From Hesseltinella vesiculosa (taxonomy: Eukaryota; Mucoromycota; Mucoromycetes; Mucorales; Cunninghamellaceae), in contig MCGT01000037.1 of assembly GCA_002104935.1 (NCBI GenBank), positions 124,001 to 188,000 on the forward strand: a stretch of DNA of 64,000 nt, read 5' to 3'. Below, piece after piece: positions 46,446 through 55,926 of the stretch. Below the pieces are notes generated by a model that was not told the origin of the DNA, did no database searches, and was given only the letters and a program-made list of their open reading frames with translations. Position 1 is the stretch's first letter; each line of letters starts with the position of its first letter. A program made the translations under genes and the position numbers.

Positions 46446-47890
46446 ATGCGCTCACTTTTGGCTGGCTCTCTCATTGTTTCCACAGGCATGAAGGTGATAT
46501 TGATCAATGCTGTTGAGGTTTATGCGAGATCCCCCAGACCGGATGCTCACCATGAAAATATGAGAGTTGTAAAAGGGTCTGCTGCCACGGAAACGTCGAC
46601 ACTGCTGCCGGTTGGAACAAAGTACACAGACTTTTGGGTTACTTCCACATGTGACCGTGATGGCACGAAGCTCTCTTATGCCTCCAACACTTTCAATGGG
46701 CTGGTGACATCAAGTTTGCGCGTGGACAATCTTAATTCCATGGCAAGCGTCGGTGGAACCACATCAAACTTTGGTCTGGATATCAGCGAAGGTGCAAGTA
46801 TTTTTTTGGATGAGCAATCTGTGAAGCTGGCTGCGCTCTCAAAGCGCGATATGGAGAGAGATGCGGTCATCACCGTGATGTGCCACTGGAAGCAACGCTT
46901 AACAACATCGAGACACTACAACAAAGCATTAATCAATTGCAGAACACACAGCAACTGATCGTCCAACGCTTGGATGCAATCGACAGCACTCTAGCATTAC
47001 TCACCACCATCATGAACACATTAAGGAGCATACCATTCATCAATCAAATCATGGCTGATCGGGACGCAACCTCTGTCGATGAATTTGACCCTATATACCA
47101 GATCCGACAGCTTCGATTCCACCTTCCATTCACATATTTTCGATGTCGAGTTGTCAGCGAATTATCCTACAACATGCGCTGTCAGCCCTGCACAATTTTC
47201 ACTCTCAGCGAACTCTCAGGCAACCGCAAATCTCAAGGAAAAATCGTCGCCCAAATTTTAAGGACATCTGGAAATGCGCCTTTGGTGCTATGGATCTGAA
47301 TTTTTTTTTTTACTGATGGCATCTGTCTGACGAGCCGCTGCCCAGCTTCGAAAATAACAGGGCCTGGTTCAACATCATGATTTTCAAGGCTAACGAGTTG
47401 CGCAAAGAAATGGTCTTCAACACCCATCTCACTGCCGTCAACCGGGCATTCGACGCTTTGAGCATTGATAGCTCGCACAATACCCACGCTGGGAGAGGTA
47501 GCGGCGCCAGGCAAGCTGAAATTGATTGTGCTACGGAGGATCAGCTTCGCCAACTTGGGCGATGGTATAGAAAAATGGAGGGGGAGGGGGGAATCTCAAT
47601 GCCTTCTCACTTTTTTTTTTAATCAGGAATCACCAGAGCATGGAGCAATGCTATCTGAACATCCTTCCATGGGCAGCAATCATGATCATTGAATGGCTTC
47701 CCCGACGGAAGAAGGAGAATGTTGGCTCCCCAGGACATGAGTTTTCCCCTGATTCCCTCAAGTAGCATGTGTTCCCTGAAGTTGATGTTTGGCTGTCAAA
47801 GATCTCGAGCTGGGGAATCAACTAGCCACCTCATCTACCTCCTCTATCACGGATCAGTTAGTGTCTCTGCTGACCGAAGCCAAAGACAAG
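46446..47890 (+). mobile_element. Degraded Crypton-like tyrosine recombinase (Ndc10/GCR1-type fold) remnant
   Basis: The C-terminal part is recognisable in pieces: NTHAGRGSGARQAE with the H-x-x-R of tyrosine recombinases, EDQLRQLGRW, then after a frame change SMEQCYLNILP (candidate Tyr) and HVFPEVDVWLSK. This order matches Crypton and Ndc10-like proteins of fungi. At least two stops and two frame changes interrupt it. Upstream frames from 46446 hold a coiled-coil-like stretch (TLQQSINQLQNTQQLIVQRL at about 46910-46970) that may be the element's N-terminal half. Ends of the element were not found. Confidence 0.55.
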
Positions 47891-48344
47891 GCTGACTGCA
47901 CCAAAATCTCCGCATACCCTCCTTGGTGATTGAAGATAATAAAATCCACTCTTACTTTTTAATGCTTCAAAAGTCGAGAGAACCCAAACTGCTTTGCAAC
48001 TTGATCAGCTTCTCGATTGGCAGTTTCTTTCTTTTTTCTTACAATGTTGCTCTAAACTTGATGTCGGTTTGTCACGCTCATTCGGAGAAAAGAGTTCAAA
48101 ACAAGCAATGCCGCAGAGGGGAAAAGCCTTATTTTTTACTTGTGTCCAACCAGCACCTAATTTAAGCAGTAAGGACCATTGATTATCCCAAGGTATACAG
48201 TACAATATACAGCAGCAGTCATCGACATTGCCATATCTTATGATGTTGCACTGTTGTGCAAAATTTGGGGTGAGTTTATGCAGAGCAAATCTGCACTGTG
48301 AATTTTAGTCAGACGGCCTTGGGGTCCCCTGGCGAAAATGGCCG

Positions 48345-48545
48345 ATTTTTCTTTTTTTTTAGCTGGGGGATCCGAGGTGTCAATACGAAACTGACCAAAA
48401 GTTGGCTGGGCGATCTTCACCAAACACCTTGATTTTTTCAGCACCATCATCGTTCTTGTATTTGCGCACCTATACAAAATTTCATAACGTTCCAACCACT
48501 CAAAAGTGCTGTTTAACACCTGCTTTTTTTTTTCAAAATGAAAAA
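48345..48545 (+). repeat. Interspersed repeat copy (unit 2)
   Basis: Near-identical to 42340-42545 as part of the tandem duplication. It lies upstream of the intact PPP1R21-like gene. Confidence 0.65.
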
Positions 48546-49031
48546 ATGTGGATGGCTATATTCATTCTCCGCACAGTGCCTTTGATGCCTAACTTCTTCC
48601 TCCACTGCCTTTTCAGATTCAAAAAAAAAAAAAACATCCTCTGCCAAAGCTTTCTCTCGATTGTCAATTTGTTTGCACAGGTGACTATCACTACCTGGAC
48701 AAAGCTCTTGATTAAAGCAACACGCCTGCTGAGCACTAGCTAGGCTTAACGGGGCTCGCATGAGACACGCGGTCAGGTCCGTCGGGAATCGCTGGATTCG
48801 AGAGATCGTTCTACCAACGAAACAATAGCAGGACCAGAGGCCTTCTTTGCCAGCGAACTTTGACTCTCTTCCATCACATCTTCCTCCTTATTTCCGCTTA
48901 CTTGCATTTGTTGTTAGCTCTCTGTCGGAGGTAGGTTTTGGCCTTGGACCACCCCATTTTTGAATATTTTTGCCAGCCTTTTTTTTGTTTCCCAATCTTT
49001 TTTTTTTTTTCCAGCTTCCAACACGACTCGA

Positions 49032-51839
49032 ATGTCTGATAATCTTGCAGCTCGGCAAGTACAACTCAATGCCAGTAAGTAATTGGAACTATGCACGCGC
49101 ACTTTTGACCTTGGTGGCTGCCAAGAAGAGAGGAAGCCATGAAACAAGACTTACATTGTTTTTGGTGCCTTGCACCTCCCCTTTTTGAAGATGCTTTACC
49201 TTCATCTGCAGAGGAATTAGCCATGAAATACCAATCCTTATTTCAAGACTACTCAAAGTAAAGGACTATACCCATTTGTCGAATGGCAAGATGTCCCATC
49301 ACTGCGTTGCTCATCTTTTTTTTTTTTCCTGCCGCCAAGAATCAAAGCACAGCACACGATTTTGAAAAAGGCTGTCAAAAAGGTAAGGCGAAGCTGGAAG
49401 GATTATAGTTTTGCTCATCGCTTTTTATTACTACCTTGGCTGATGCATTGGACAGGAACGATCCGAGAATGTCGTCTTGCAAGGCAATGTGAAGGATAAA
49501 GAAAAGGAACTGCGCAAAGTAAGGAAACAAAATGGAGCGCTGTGAAGTGACGCCCAGATGCAGGACTAGCTCTGACATGGCTCCCTTTTCTTTAGCTTCA
49601 CGGCCAGCTGGATATCCTTACCTTTCATAACGAACGACTGTCGAAGCGGATCGAAGCTGTGCAGGAGCTGGATACGGTAAAAGAAAGAGACAGAAAAGCT
49701 CAGCGAGTACTGACACATCGTTTCACGTCCTCATTCGCTGCGGCGTGGTTTACAGAAAGGGTCTCATTTTTCTTTGCTGGGTGGTGCCATCAAGAAAGAA
49801 CTGGAAAAGAGCAACCAAGCCTTGGACGCTGCCAAAGCAGATCTGACGAAGAAGATTGAAGAAAACGGTAAGACCGACGTGAAGTTCGGGCGAGGGCAGA
49901 ACAGAGCGATGGTGGACTCATGCCCATCTCCATTTTTGAAGAGGAACTGCATGCCGAACTATCTGAAATCAACCATATCTACACCGACAACTTGAATGGA
50001 CTGTACAAGCAGATCAGCGAACTGGAGAAACAAATCGAGGAATTACAAGTCGAGCGGTCGTTGCTACAATCAGAGTCATCTCAGTCTACCTCCCTTGTCA
50101 AAGAAAAGGAGGAGCTTTCGTCCAAGATTCAGGCTCTGGAAGACCAGCTGGTTTCGTAAGTGATCCATAGGGAGGAGCTTGGGCATGCTCTTTGCTGACT
50201 CACTGCATCCTACTTTTTATCTTCTCATAGGCAAATTGAAGGGGTGCCGGAAAGCGAACGCGACGAACTCTTGGAAAAACAGATGCTATTGCAAGATGAA
50301 ATCAACATGCTCCGGGCCATTCTCTTTGTGAAAGTGGGTCCATTGGAAGACAAGAATGAAAAGGTAAAGGGACGTGCAACGAGAGAGACATGCCTTTCCA
50401 ACGCCATCTATTCTAGGTCGATATGCCTCTGGCCACTCAAGTTCAAAAATCGCTAGATGACATCAAGCAAATGACTGCCCAGTATATCTCAACCTTGGGT
50501 GACGAGGCAAGTTGACAAAAACAATGAGCTAGGGCGACACAGTGGGGAGAATCACTTGGTTAATCAGGATTTGTACCCTCTTTTTATAGTCGTCGGTTCC
50601 TGCACTGTCAGATGAATTGGTTACCAATCTCAAGATTGCCAAGGACAGCTGGTCTGATGAAATGAAAAACCTTGTGTCTGAGCTGGAAGCGTATCAGCGT
50701 AAGGAGCCCAGAAAATCAAATGCTGGCAACAGCTTCGGATCTTGATTTTTTTTTCCATTCGCCTAGAGCAAATCTCCTTGCTGAAGGAGGACCATGGCGA
50801 ATGCTCCAACACCATTGCTTCACTGACGCAAAAGACGGAAGACCTGGAAAACTTGGTGGCCACGCTCCAGCAAGACCATGCTTCGTCCCAGCAGCAACTC
50901 GAAAGTGCATCGTCCTCAGCCACGGATCAAATCCAGCAACTGCAGTTGAACATCAACACCCTCGAGCAAACCAACGCGAGCCTCCAGAAGGCCAACGATG
51001 AGCTTGCCGCCATGCGCGATACCTTGGTCAAAGACAACGCCTCGTACCGTCTAGATACCACTGCCAGCTTGGATCGATTGGCGTCTGAGTTGGCCGAAAA
51101 GAGGCAAGCGTTTGAATCATTGGAAACCAAATGGACAGACTTAACCAAGAAACACGCGGCCCTGGTAATGTTAAGGATCATGAAGACAAGATGGCGAGAA
51201 AAACTGACAGCTTATGTTTTATCAGGAGGAGCACGTGACCGACTTGGAGCACCAGCTACAACCAAGGAACGGAGCCCCAGTGGAAGAAGAGGACAATGAA
51301 GATGACGATGAAGCTTTTGTATACCCTGTGCCAAGCAACGAGGAACCGTCAACCAACGAAGAAAAGGATGTTATCTTGTCAACGCCCGATATCGAGGTCC
51401 TGATTGCTGAACGTGAAGCCAAATTGAAGCAGTTCTATGAAGCCCAAGTGGATCAATTGACAGAGAAGGTAAGAAAGGAGAAAGACAGAGCGTCGGATAA
51501 AAGCTGACCTCCTTTTTTTTATTCTCCTTGATTTCAGTTGCAAATGGTTGATAGCAAGGTGGCACGATATGCAAGTCTGTCCCAATCACTGCAGGAAAAG
51601 CTGGTCAAAGAACAAGAAGAAAAGAATGCCCTACAAGAACAAATCCAAGCAATCACTTTTGAAAATGGCCGCTTGCAGGTAAAATGACAGATCCAAGTGT
51701 TGGAGTTTGCGCGCAGGGTTCATTTTATTTCATCTCCCGCCAGGAAACCATCACCACCACCGAAAAGAAATACCAGGAACAAATGGACGCTTTGACCGAG
51801 TACACCATGACGATACAAATGCAAGCCCAACCAAAATAG
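49032..51839 (+). CDS. PPP1R21-like (KLRAQ / TTKRSYEDQ) coiled-coil protein
   Basis: Fourteen exons (49032-49074, 49191-49257, 49340-49382, 49456-49518, 49596-49676, 49756-49867, 49942-50155, 50231-50363, 50417-50506, 50590-50698, 50767-51164, 51226-51468, 51538-51678, 51744-51839) join to 610 residues. The N-terminal part (MKYQSLFQDYSKIKAQHTIL, LDILTFHNERLSKRI, KKIEENEELH) follows the KLRAQ domain of animal PPP1R21. The C-terminal part (LIAEREAKLKQFYEAQV, ADSK-like VDSKVARY, TTTEKKYQEQMDALTEY) follows its TTKRSYEDQ region. Most of the rest is predicted coiled coil, with an acidic patch near nt 51285-51320. In animals PPP1R21 is FERRY subunit Fy-2, which works with Rab5 endosomes and mRNA; the same role here is inference. 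One intron (after GDE, 50507) has a GC donor. Convergent with the Myb gene, 134 bp apart. Confidence 0.78.
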
Positions 51840-51973
51840 AGCACTTTATTTTTTTAATGCTAGTGTTTCCCTATGTAAGCTCCATCATTAAAAATGCTTC
51901 AAATAAAAAAAAAAGGAGAGGGGTATTGGATTGCCAGGAGAGTTCAAGAGCAGGGGAGGAAGCCGATACAGCA

Positions 51974-53902
51974 CTAGGAGAATAAAGAACCAGAGGCTGT
52001 GACTTCTTTATATTTGTTTCGGCATGCATAGGGTGATCTACCAGTGCCAAGGTCTTCTGCAATGCATTGCCAGAACGCCCAAAACGGAAGACGGGGATCT
52101 TGCGCTTCGTATTTCTGCGCGATGTCCTTGAGATTGATCTTCTCGGCGGCAGTCCAACTACGATTGGACATGGTGCCTTCAGGGATGTGCTGAAGCTGCC
52201 ACTGTTGAATACAGGAGACACTGGACAAATGACCGCCAAGCATGCGGGCGACACGTTGCCAGTCGGTATGCATCAGCGTGTGCGCGATGGTGGAAGTGGT
52301 GGCTGGGGTATCGTCGGGAGAGGAGAGCTTCTTGCAATGAGGTACAATCAACAACAACTGCTGGATGTCTTCGTCGGACCAGCCACGGGACATGGGCATC
52401 AGCTGGTCGCGGTCGATGCCTTCAGGGATGAGCGAATTGGTAGAGGAAGATGCGAAGGCTTGCTGGAGTTTGTAGTGGTGGCGGTACCAGTGGCCAAGTT
52501 GGGTAGGTCGGCGGTGGGGCAGATAGGTTGTGGCAATCGCCTGCCAATTGGTTCCAAACATGTCGATGCCTTGGATCAGTAGCTGGATCTCGTCGTCACG
52601 CAAGGCGGCTTTGCCTTCAATGGAAGGGTCCAGATGGAATTTGGCAGTGTTGTGGTAGTAATTGTAGCATTGATGCCTGGTGCGAGGGTAGCCAGCGTCG
52701 GTCAAGCTCTGAGCAACGGCTGGCCAATCCACCTTGCGTGCCCCACCTGACTGGGTCCAATCGGCACTGGTCAATTGAGGTTCGACAAGCTTCAGGAAGA
52801 TTTTGCGCTCGCTGTCTGACCATCGTTGCTGCTTTTTTGGAGGCAAGAGATCGGGGTTCTTTTTGTCCTTTCGACGGCTGGCGAACGTAGTGATGGTCAG
52901 GCTGTTGTTGCTGTCGAGTTCGGCTTGAACGCCGTCGCGGTAGGCGTCGAGGACCAAGTTGCTGATGCGGTGGCGCCATTGAGCCCTTGTTTCTTGGCCT
53001 TGTAGCTCCATGACCTGGTCACCGAGAAGCGGGCGCCACTGTCGAATCTGCCTCATCCAGTATTGTTGGCATTCCCACCCGGCCCGTCCGAGGCTGTCGG
53101 CCATGCGCGGCCAGAATTCACCTTCGTTGTTGAGAGAGTAGGCATGGACAAGGTCCCAGAATCGGCGTTCGTCCGAAGGCTTCCAAGGGTGTGTGGAATG
53201 CTGGCGATGGGGATGGAGCAAACGATCGTAGACAGAGCGACATTGTACCGAGGTGCGGCCGGGCAGCTCGACAGGATCGGCGATCTGGGCCCAGTTGCGT
53301 GTGCCCAGGCGGATGGTGCGATGCAGCAAGACGTCCAGCTCGTCCATGGACCAAGGGGTGCGTTTGACGGAGTCGTCCAGGGTCTCGGTATAGCGCGTAC
53401 GGATGACACCGGGTCTACGGTGGGGTAAAAATTGCTTGTGGATAGCAGTCCAGCGCTTGCCGAGGGTGTCGACAGCAAGCCTCAGGGTTCTGTCTTCCTC
53501 GTCCGTCCATCGGGCGTAACAGTGGGAAAGATTGGGGTTGACACTGTTCAGCCATGCCTGGTGAAGCGTGTTGGAGGATCGATGCGGCAAGTAGGTTTCG
53601 GCGATCTTTGCCCATTGATTGCCAAGGAGATCGTGACCCTTTTTCAACAGCTGTTTTTCATCGGATGTCAGAGGGCCATACACTTTGCTGGGATTCAGGC
53701 TGTGGTAATAGCGAAGTTTACATGCTTCGGATGTCTTTTGGGGTAGAACATGGCGAGCAAGATCCGTCCATTGAGTGCCATTGGTTTCTACGTAGTCGAG
53801 CAAAAGTTTATCTTCCCATGGCTCCCATGCTGATTTTCGATAGCATCGGTTCAACGTCATGGTCGATTGACCCAGCAACCCACGAGCAAGCCTGGTCAGC
53901 AT
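51974..53902 (-). CDS. Nine-repeat Myb/SANT DNA-binding protein
   Basis: One uninterrupted frame from ATG at 53902 to TAG at 51974, 642 residues, intronless among intron-rich neighbours. I count nine Myb/SANT-like repeats along nearly the whole length, with starts such as WEPWEDKLLLDYV, RWTDEEDRTLRLAVDTLG, TPWSMDELDVLLHRTIRLG, RWSDSERKIFLKLV, GWSDEDIQQLLLIV and SWTAAEKINLKDIA. Recognition helices often begin LPHRRP or LPHRSS. The protein resembles multi-repeat fungal Myb factors and the SNAPC4/Bas1-type repeat style but matches none exactly. Probably a nuclear transcription or chromatin factor. Another in-frame Met lies 14 codons downstream. A reversed repeat copy sits immediately upstream. 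Confidence 0.85.
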   Translation of the reverse strand: MLTRLARGLLGQSTMTLNRCYRKSAWEPWEDKLLLDYVETNGTQWTDLARHVLPQKTSEACKLRYYHSLNPSKVYGPLTSDEKQLLKKGHDLLGNQWAKIAETYLPHRSSNTLHQAWLNSVNPNLSHCYARWTDEEDRTLRLAVDTLGKRWTAIHKQFLPHRRPGVIRTRYTETLDDSVKRTPWSMDELDVLLHRTIRLGTRNWAQIADPVELPGRTSVQCRSVYDRLLHPHRQHSTHPWKPSDERRFWDLVHAYSLNNEGEFWPRMADSLGRAGWECQQYWMRQIRQWRPLLGDQVMELQGQETRAQWRHRISNLVLDAYRDGVQAELDSNNSLTITTFASRRKDKKNPDLLPPKKQQRWSDSERKIFLKLVEPQLTSADWTQSGGARKVDWPAVAQSLTDAGYPRTRHQCYNYYHNTAKFHLDPSIEGKAALRDDEIQLLIQGIDMFGTNWQAIATTYLPHRRPTQLGHWYRHHYKLQQAFASSSTNSLIPEGIDRDQLMPMSRGWSDEDIQQLLLIVPHCKKLSSPDDTPATTSTIAHTLMHTDWQRVARMLGGHLSSVSCIQQWQLQHIPEGTMSNRSWTAAEKINLKDIAQKYEAQDPRLPFWAFWQCIAEDLGTGRSPYACRNKYKEVTASGSLFS

Positions 53903-54528
53903 CGAGTACAATTCAAAAAAAAAAAAAAAAAAAAAAAGGCGGTGGCCCCGAGGGTGAAAATGGCTCTCCTGGGAAAAAATGGGATGCTGCACAGCACTTT
54001 TGAGCGAACGGATGAACGTGAAACTAGACTTGGATGCAGAACCTCATGAATAATGCTAATGCTAAAAAAAAAAAAAAAGAAAGTTGGTGGTGGATGTTGC
54101 CCAGCCAACCCTTCCCTATTTTTATTTGACACCACTGCTTCTTCTCTCTTCTGCCAAAAAAAAATCGACTGACCAAAAATATATTCAACGTCCGCTGCTC
54201 TACTCTGCTGGCACTTCCATCAATGCAACGGTGCACTGTCCAACCCTCTCAGGCACTGAGGTGAGGAAAAACACCTCGCTAATATAAAAAAATCTAAACT
54301 ATGAACCAATACTTCTTCTAGTGATCTGCACGCCATGCACTTGCTTCAACCTCCCAGATACACTTTCAAATAAATCCACCAGACTTCTGCTCTGCACGTT
54401 ACAAAAGAAATGGATTTGTTATTTAATGAGGAAGAAAAAAAAGAATAAAGCGACAAGGTGAGTGGGCTGCTAAACATGAAGGCGGGGTGGTGACGGGAAA
54501 AGTACAAACTTGAAGAAATAGAAATGAA
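53903..54528. other. Intergenic with reversed repeat copy
   Basis: Lies between the Myb gene start and the eL6 stop. An A22 run at about 53916-53937 abuts the repeat at 53930-54125; the remainder is A/T-rich with no gene seen. Confidence 0.55.
53930..54125 (-). repeat. Diverged interspersed repeat copy, reversed
   Basis: On the minus strand it reads GGTTGGCTGGGC, then a T run, then CTCAAAAGTGCTGTGCAGCA followed by a T-rich end, in the order seen in the copies at 23945, 42340 and 48345. Confidence 0.55.
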
Positions 54529-55221
54529 TTAGAACTTCATGTTGTGAGGGAATTGACCCTTGGACAAGGAGAATTTGGCAGCCAAGTATTGACGGAGGAA
54601 GGGAGTCTTGGCAACGGCTTCGAGGATGACCTTGTCAACGGCCTTTTGGTCGGCAACCTTGGATTCGGAGGTGGCGACCTTGGATTCCTTCTTGGCCAAG
54701 AATTCCTTTTCCTTGACATCCTTGCTCTTCTTGAAGTAGGCGTCGTTGAACTTGGCATCGACTTCAGGGAGTTCGAGCTTGGTGGAGGTGGCAATGACGT
54801 AGGCTTGGTCGACGCGGCGGATGGGGACACCGTTGACACGGAAAGGACCGGTGACCAAAAGGAGACCAGAGTCCAATTGCTTCAAGACGACAACGCGCTT
54901 ACCACGGTGACGGCCGGCCAACAAGATGACGACGGAACCGGCAGAGATGGAGCCACGGAGAGGGGCGGTCTTGACGGACTTGCGAGACTTCTTGGGTTGA
55001 CGGATGTCTTCGGCAGGGTAGAAACGGCTAGCCTTGTTGGCAGGGATGGTGCGCTTGCCACCGTTCTTGGCACCCTTGACTTCGACCACCTTGTCAGTGG
55101 CGGCATCCTTGGCAGCAGGAGCAGTGTCGTACTTTTTGATCTTGTACAAACCCTTCTTGCGGTAGATGGCAGTGCGGCTGTAACGGGACACGCCAGGAAC
55201 AAGGACAGAATTTCTAGCCAT
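54529..55221 (-). CDS. RPL6: 60S ribosomal protein eL6
   Basis: Single coding exon of 230 residues. Family marks: the N-terminal RNSVLVPGVSRYSRTAIYR, the KOW-like core GSVVILLAGRHRGKRVVVLK, GPFRVNGVPIRRVDQAYVIAT and the end FPHNMKF. Structural protein of the large cytosolic ribosomal subunit. Codon use is strongly biased, as expected of a highly expressed gene. A TTTTCCTTAG acceptor lies six bases before the ATG and a strong GTATGT donor at 55572, which suggests a 346-nt 5'-UTR intron (55572-55227), common in ribosomal protein genes. Divergent from the APC13-like gene. Confidence 0.95.
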   Translation of the reverse strand: MARNSVLVPGVSRYSRTAIYRKKGLYKIKKYDTAPAAKDAATDKVVEVKGAKNGGKRTIPANKASRFYPAEDIRQPKKSRKSVKTAPLRGSISAGSVVILLAGRHRGKRVVVLKQLDSGLLLVTGPFRVNGVPIRRVDQAYVIATSTKLELPEVDAKFNDAYFKKSKDVKEKEFLAKKESKVATSESKVADQKAVDKVILEAVAKTPFLRQYLAAKFSLSKGQFPHNMKF

Positions 55222-55226
55222 TGTAT

Positions 55227-55572
55227 CTAAGGAAAAATACAAAACCAAATTCAGTGACTCTTGCTTCTTTCAGAACACTAAAAAAAGATAGGCATCTGTG
55301 ATCGAGTAACCCATTGTGATATGGTACATCAGAGAGAGAAAGGACAAAGCAAGTCAAGCTGTTGTTGCAGAACAAAGACAGACGATGGAAGCGCATGGAC
55401 CATTGGCCCAACAAAAAAAATCGAGGCACCTTTCATCAATCCATCCATCCATCCATCCATCGTGGTGATATCGATATTGGACTGCTCATCGTTTGTTATT
55501 TGTGTCCTTTCTTCTCCTTTTTCTGTTACTCGACCAACGGATCCTGTGATAGTCGTAAAAAAGGGTACATAC
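55227..55572 (-). promoter_or_regulatory. Probable 5'-UTR intron of RPL6
   Basis: On the minus strand the interval starts AG|GTATGT and ends TTTTCCTTAG just before the eL6 ATG. Inferred from splice signals only. An (ATCC)n microsatellite at about 55438-55461 lies within it. Confidence 0.5.
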
Positions 55573-55725
55573 CTAAGCAATGAATAAAGAATAGAGGAAG
55601 AGGAAGAAAAAAAAAAATGGGCCGCTCTTTTTTTTTTTGACCAGCATGACCAGCATCTCCGATCCAATCAGCGACCTGCAAATGGACGGCCACCTCCGTC
55701 TTCTTCCTTTTGTTAATTTTTCTTC

Positions 55726-55926
55726 ATGGACAGCGTCTACACGTATGTGCATTGGGAAAAGTCCAATTTACCTGTACTTGCCGACGACTGGATTGGAAGC
55801 AAACTGTCGGATGAATCTATTACCGTGCCTGATAAAGTGAAACCACCTCCTCAAGACGAAGATGATGATGACGTGGTGCTGCATCATCCCAAGATCTTGT
55901 GGCAACCCAATCCCATGGATGATTAA
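55726..55926 (+). CDS. APC13: Anaphase-promoting complex subunit 13-like protein
   Basis: A 66-residue single-exon protein: MDSVYTYVHWEKSNL, then LADDWIGSKLSDESITVP, an acidic DEDDDDVV patch, and a C-terminus with ILWQPNP. The opening MDS, the D(D/E)W..KL..E.I.VP core and the size match the small APC/C subunit Apc13 (Swm1/ANAPC13), which stabilises the TPR lobe. The evidence is a short motif, so the call is moderate. The start at 55726 is preferred over an upstream ATG in another frame. Shares a divergent promoter with RPL6. Confidence 0.6.
   Translation: MDSVYTYVHWEKSNLPVLADDWIGSKLSDESITVPDKVKPPPQDEDDDDVVLHHPKILWQPNPMDD

Larger units (their letters stand above)
44443..50823 (+). repeat. Unit 2 of the tandem segmental duplication
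   Basis: Begins with the chitinase tail and ends inside the intact PPP1R21-like gene. Compared with unit 1 it lacks the LINE and the PD-(D/E)XK segment. It has about 240 nt of its own after the chitinase tail (45190-45425) and about 1.8 kb (46400-48190) carrying the Crypton-like remnant. Confidence 0.85.

Noticed and set aside
54544..55230. 228-codon plus-strand frame opposite eL6
   Set aside because: Shadow of the eL6 gene.
55438..55461. Direct-repeat array considered as CRISPR-like
   Set aside because: Simple (ATCC)n microsatellite; no spacer-repeat structure anywhere in this eukaryotic window.
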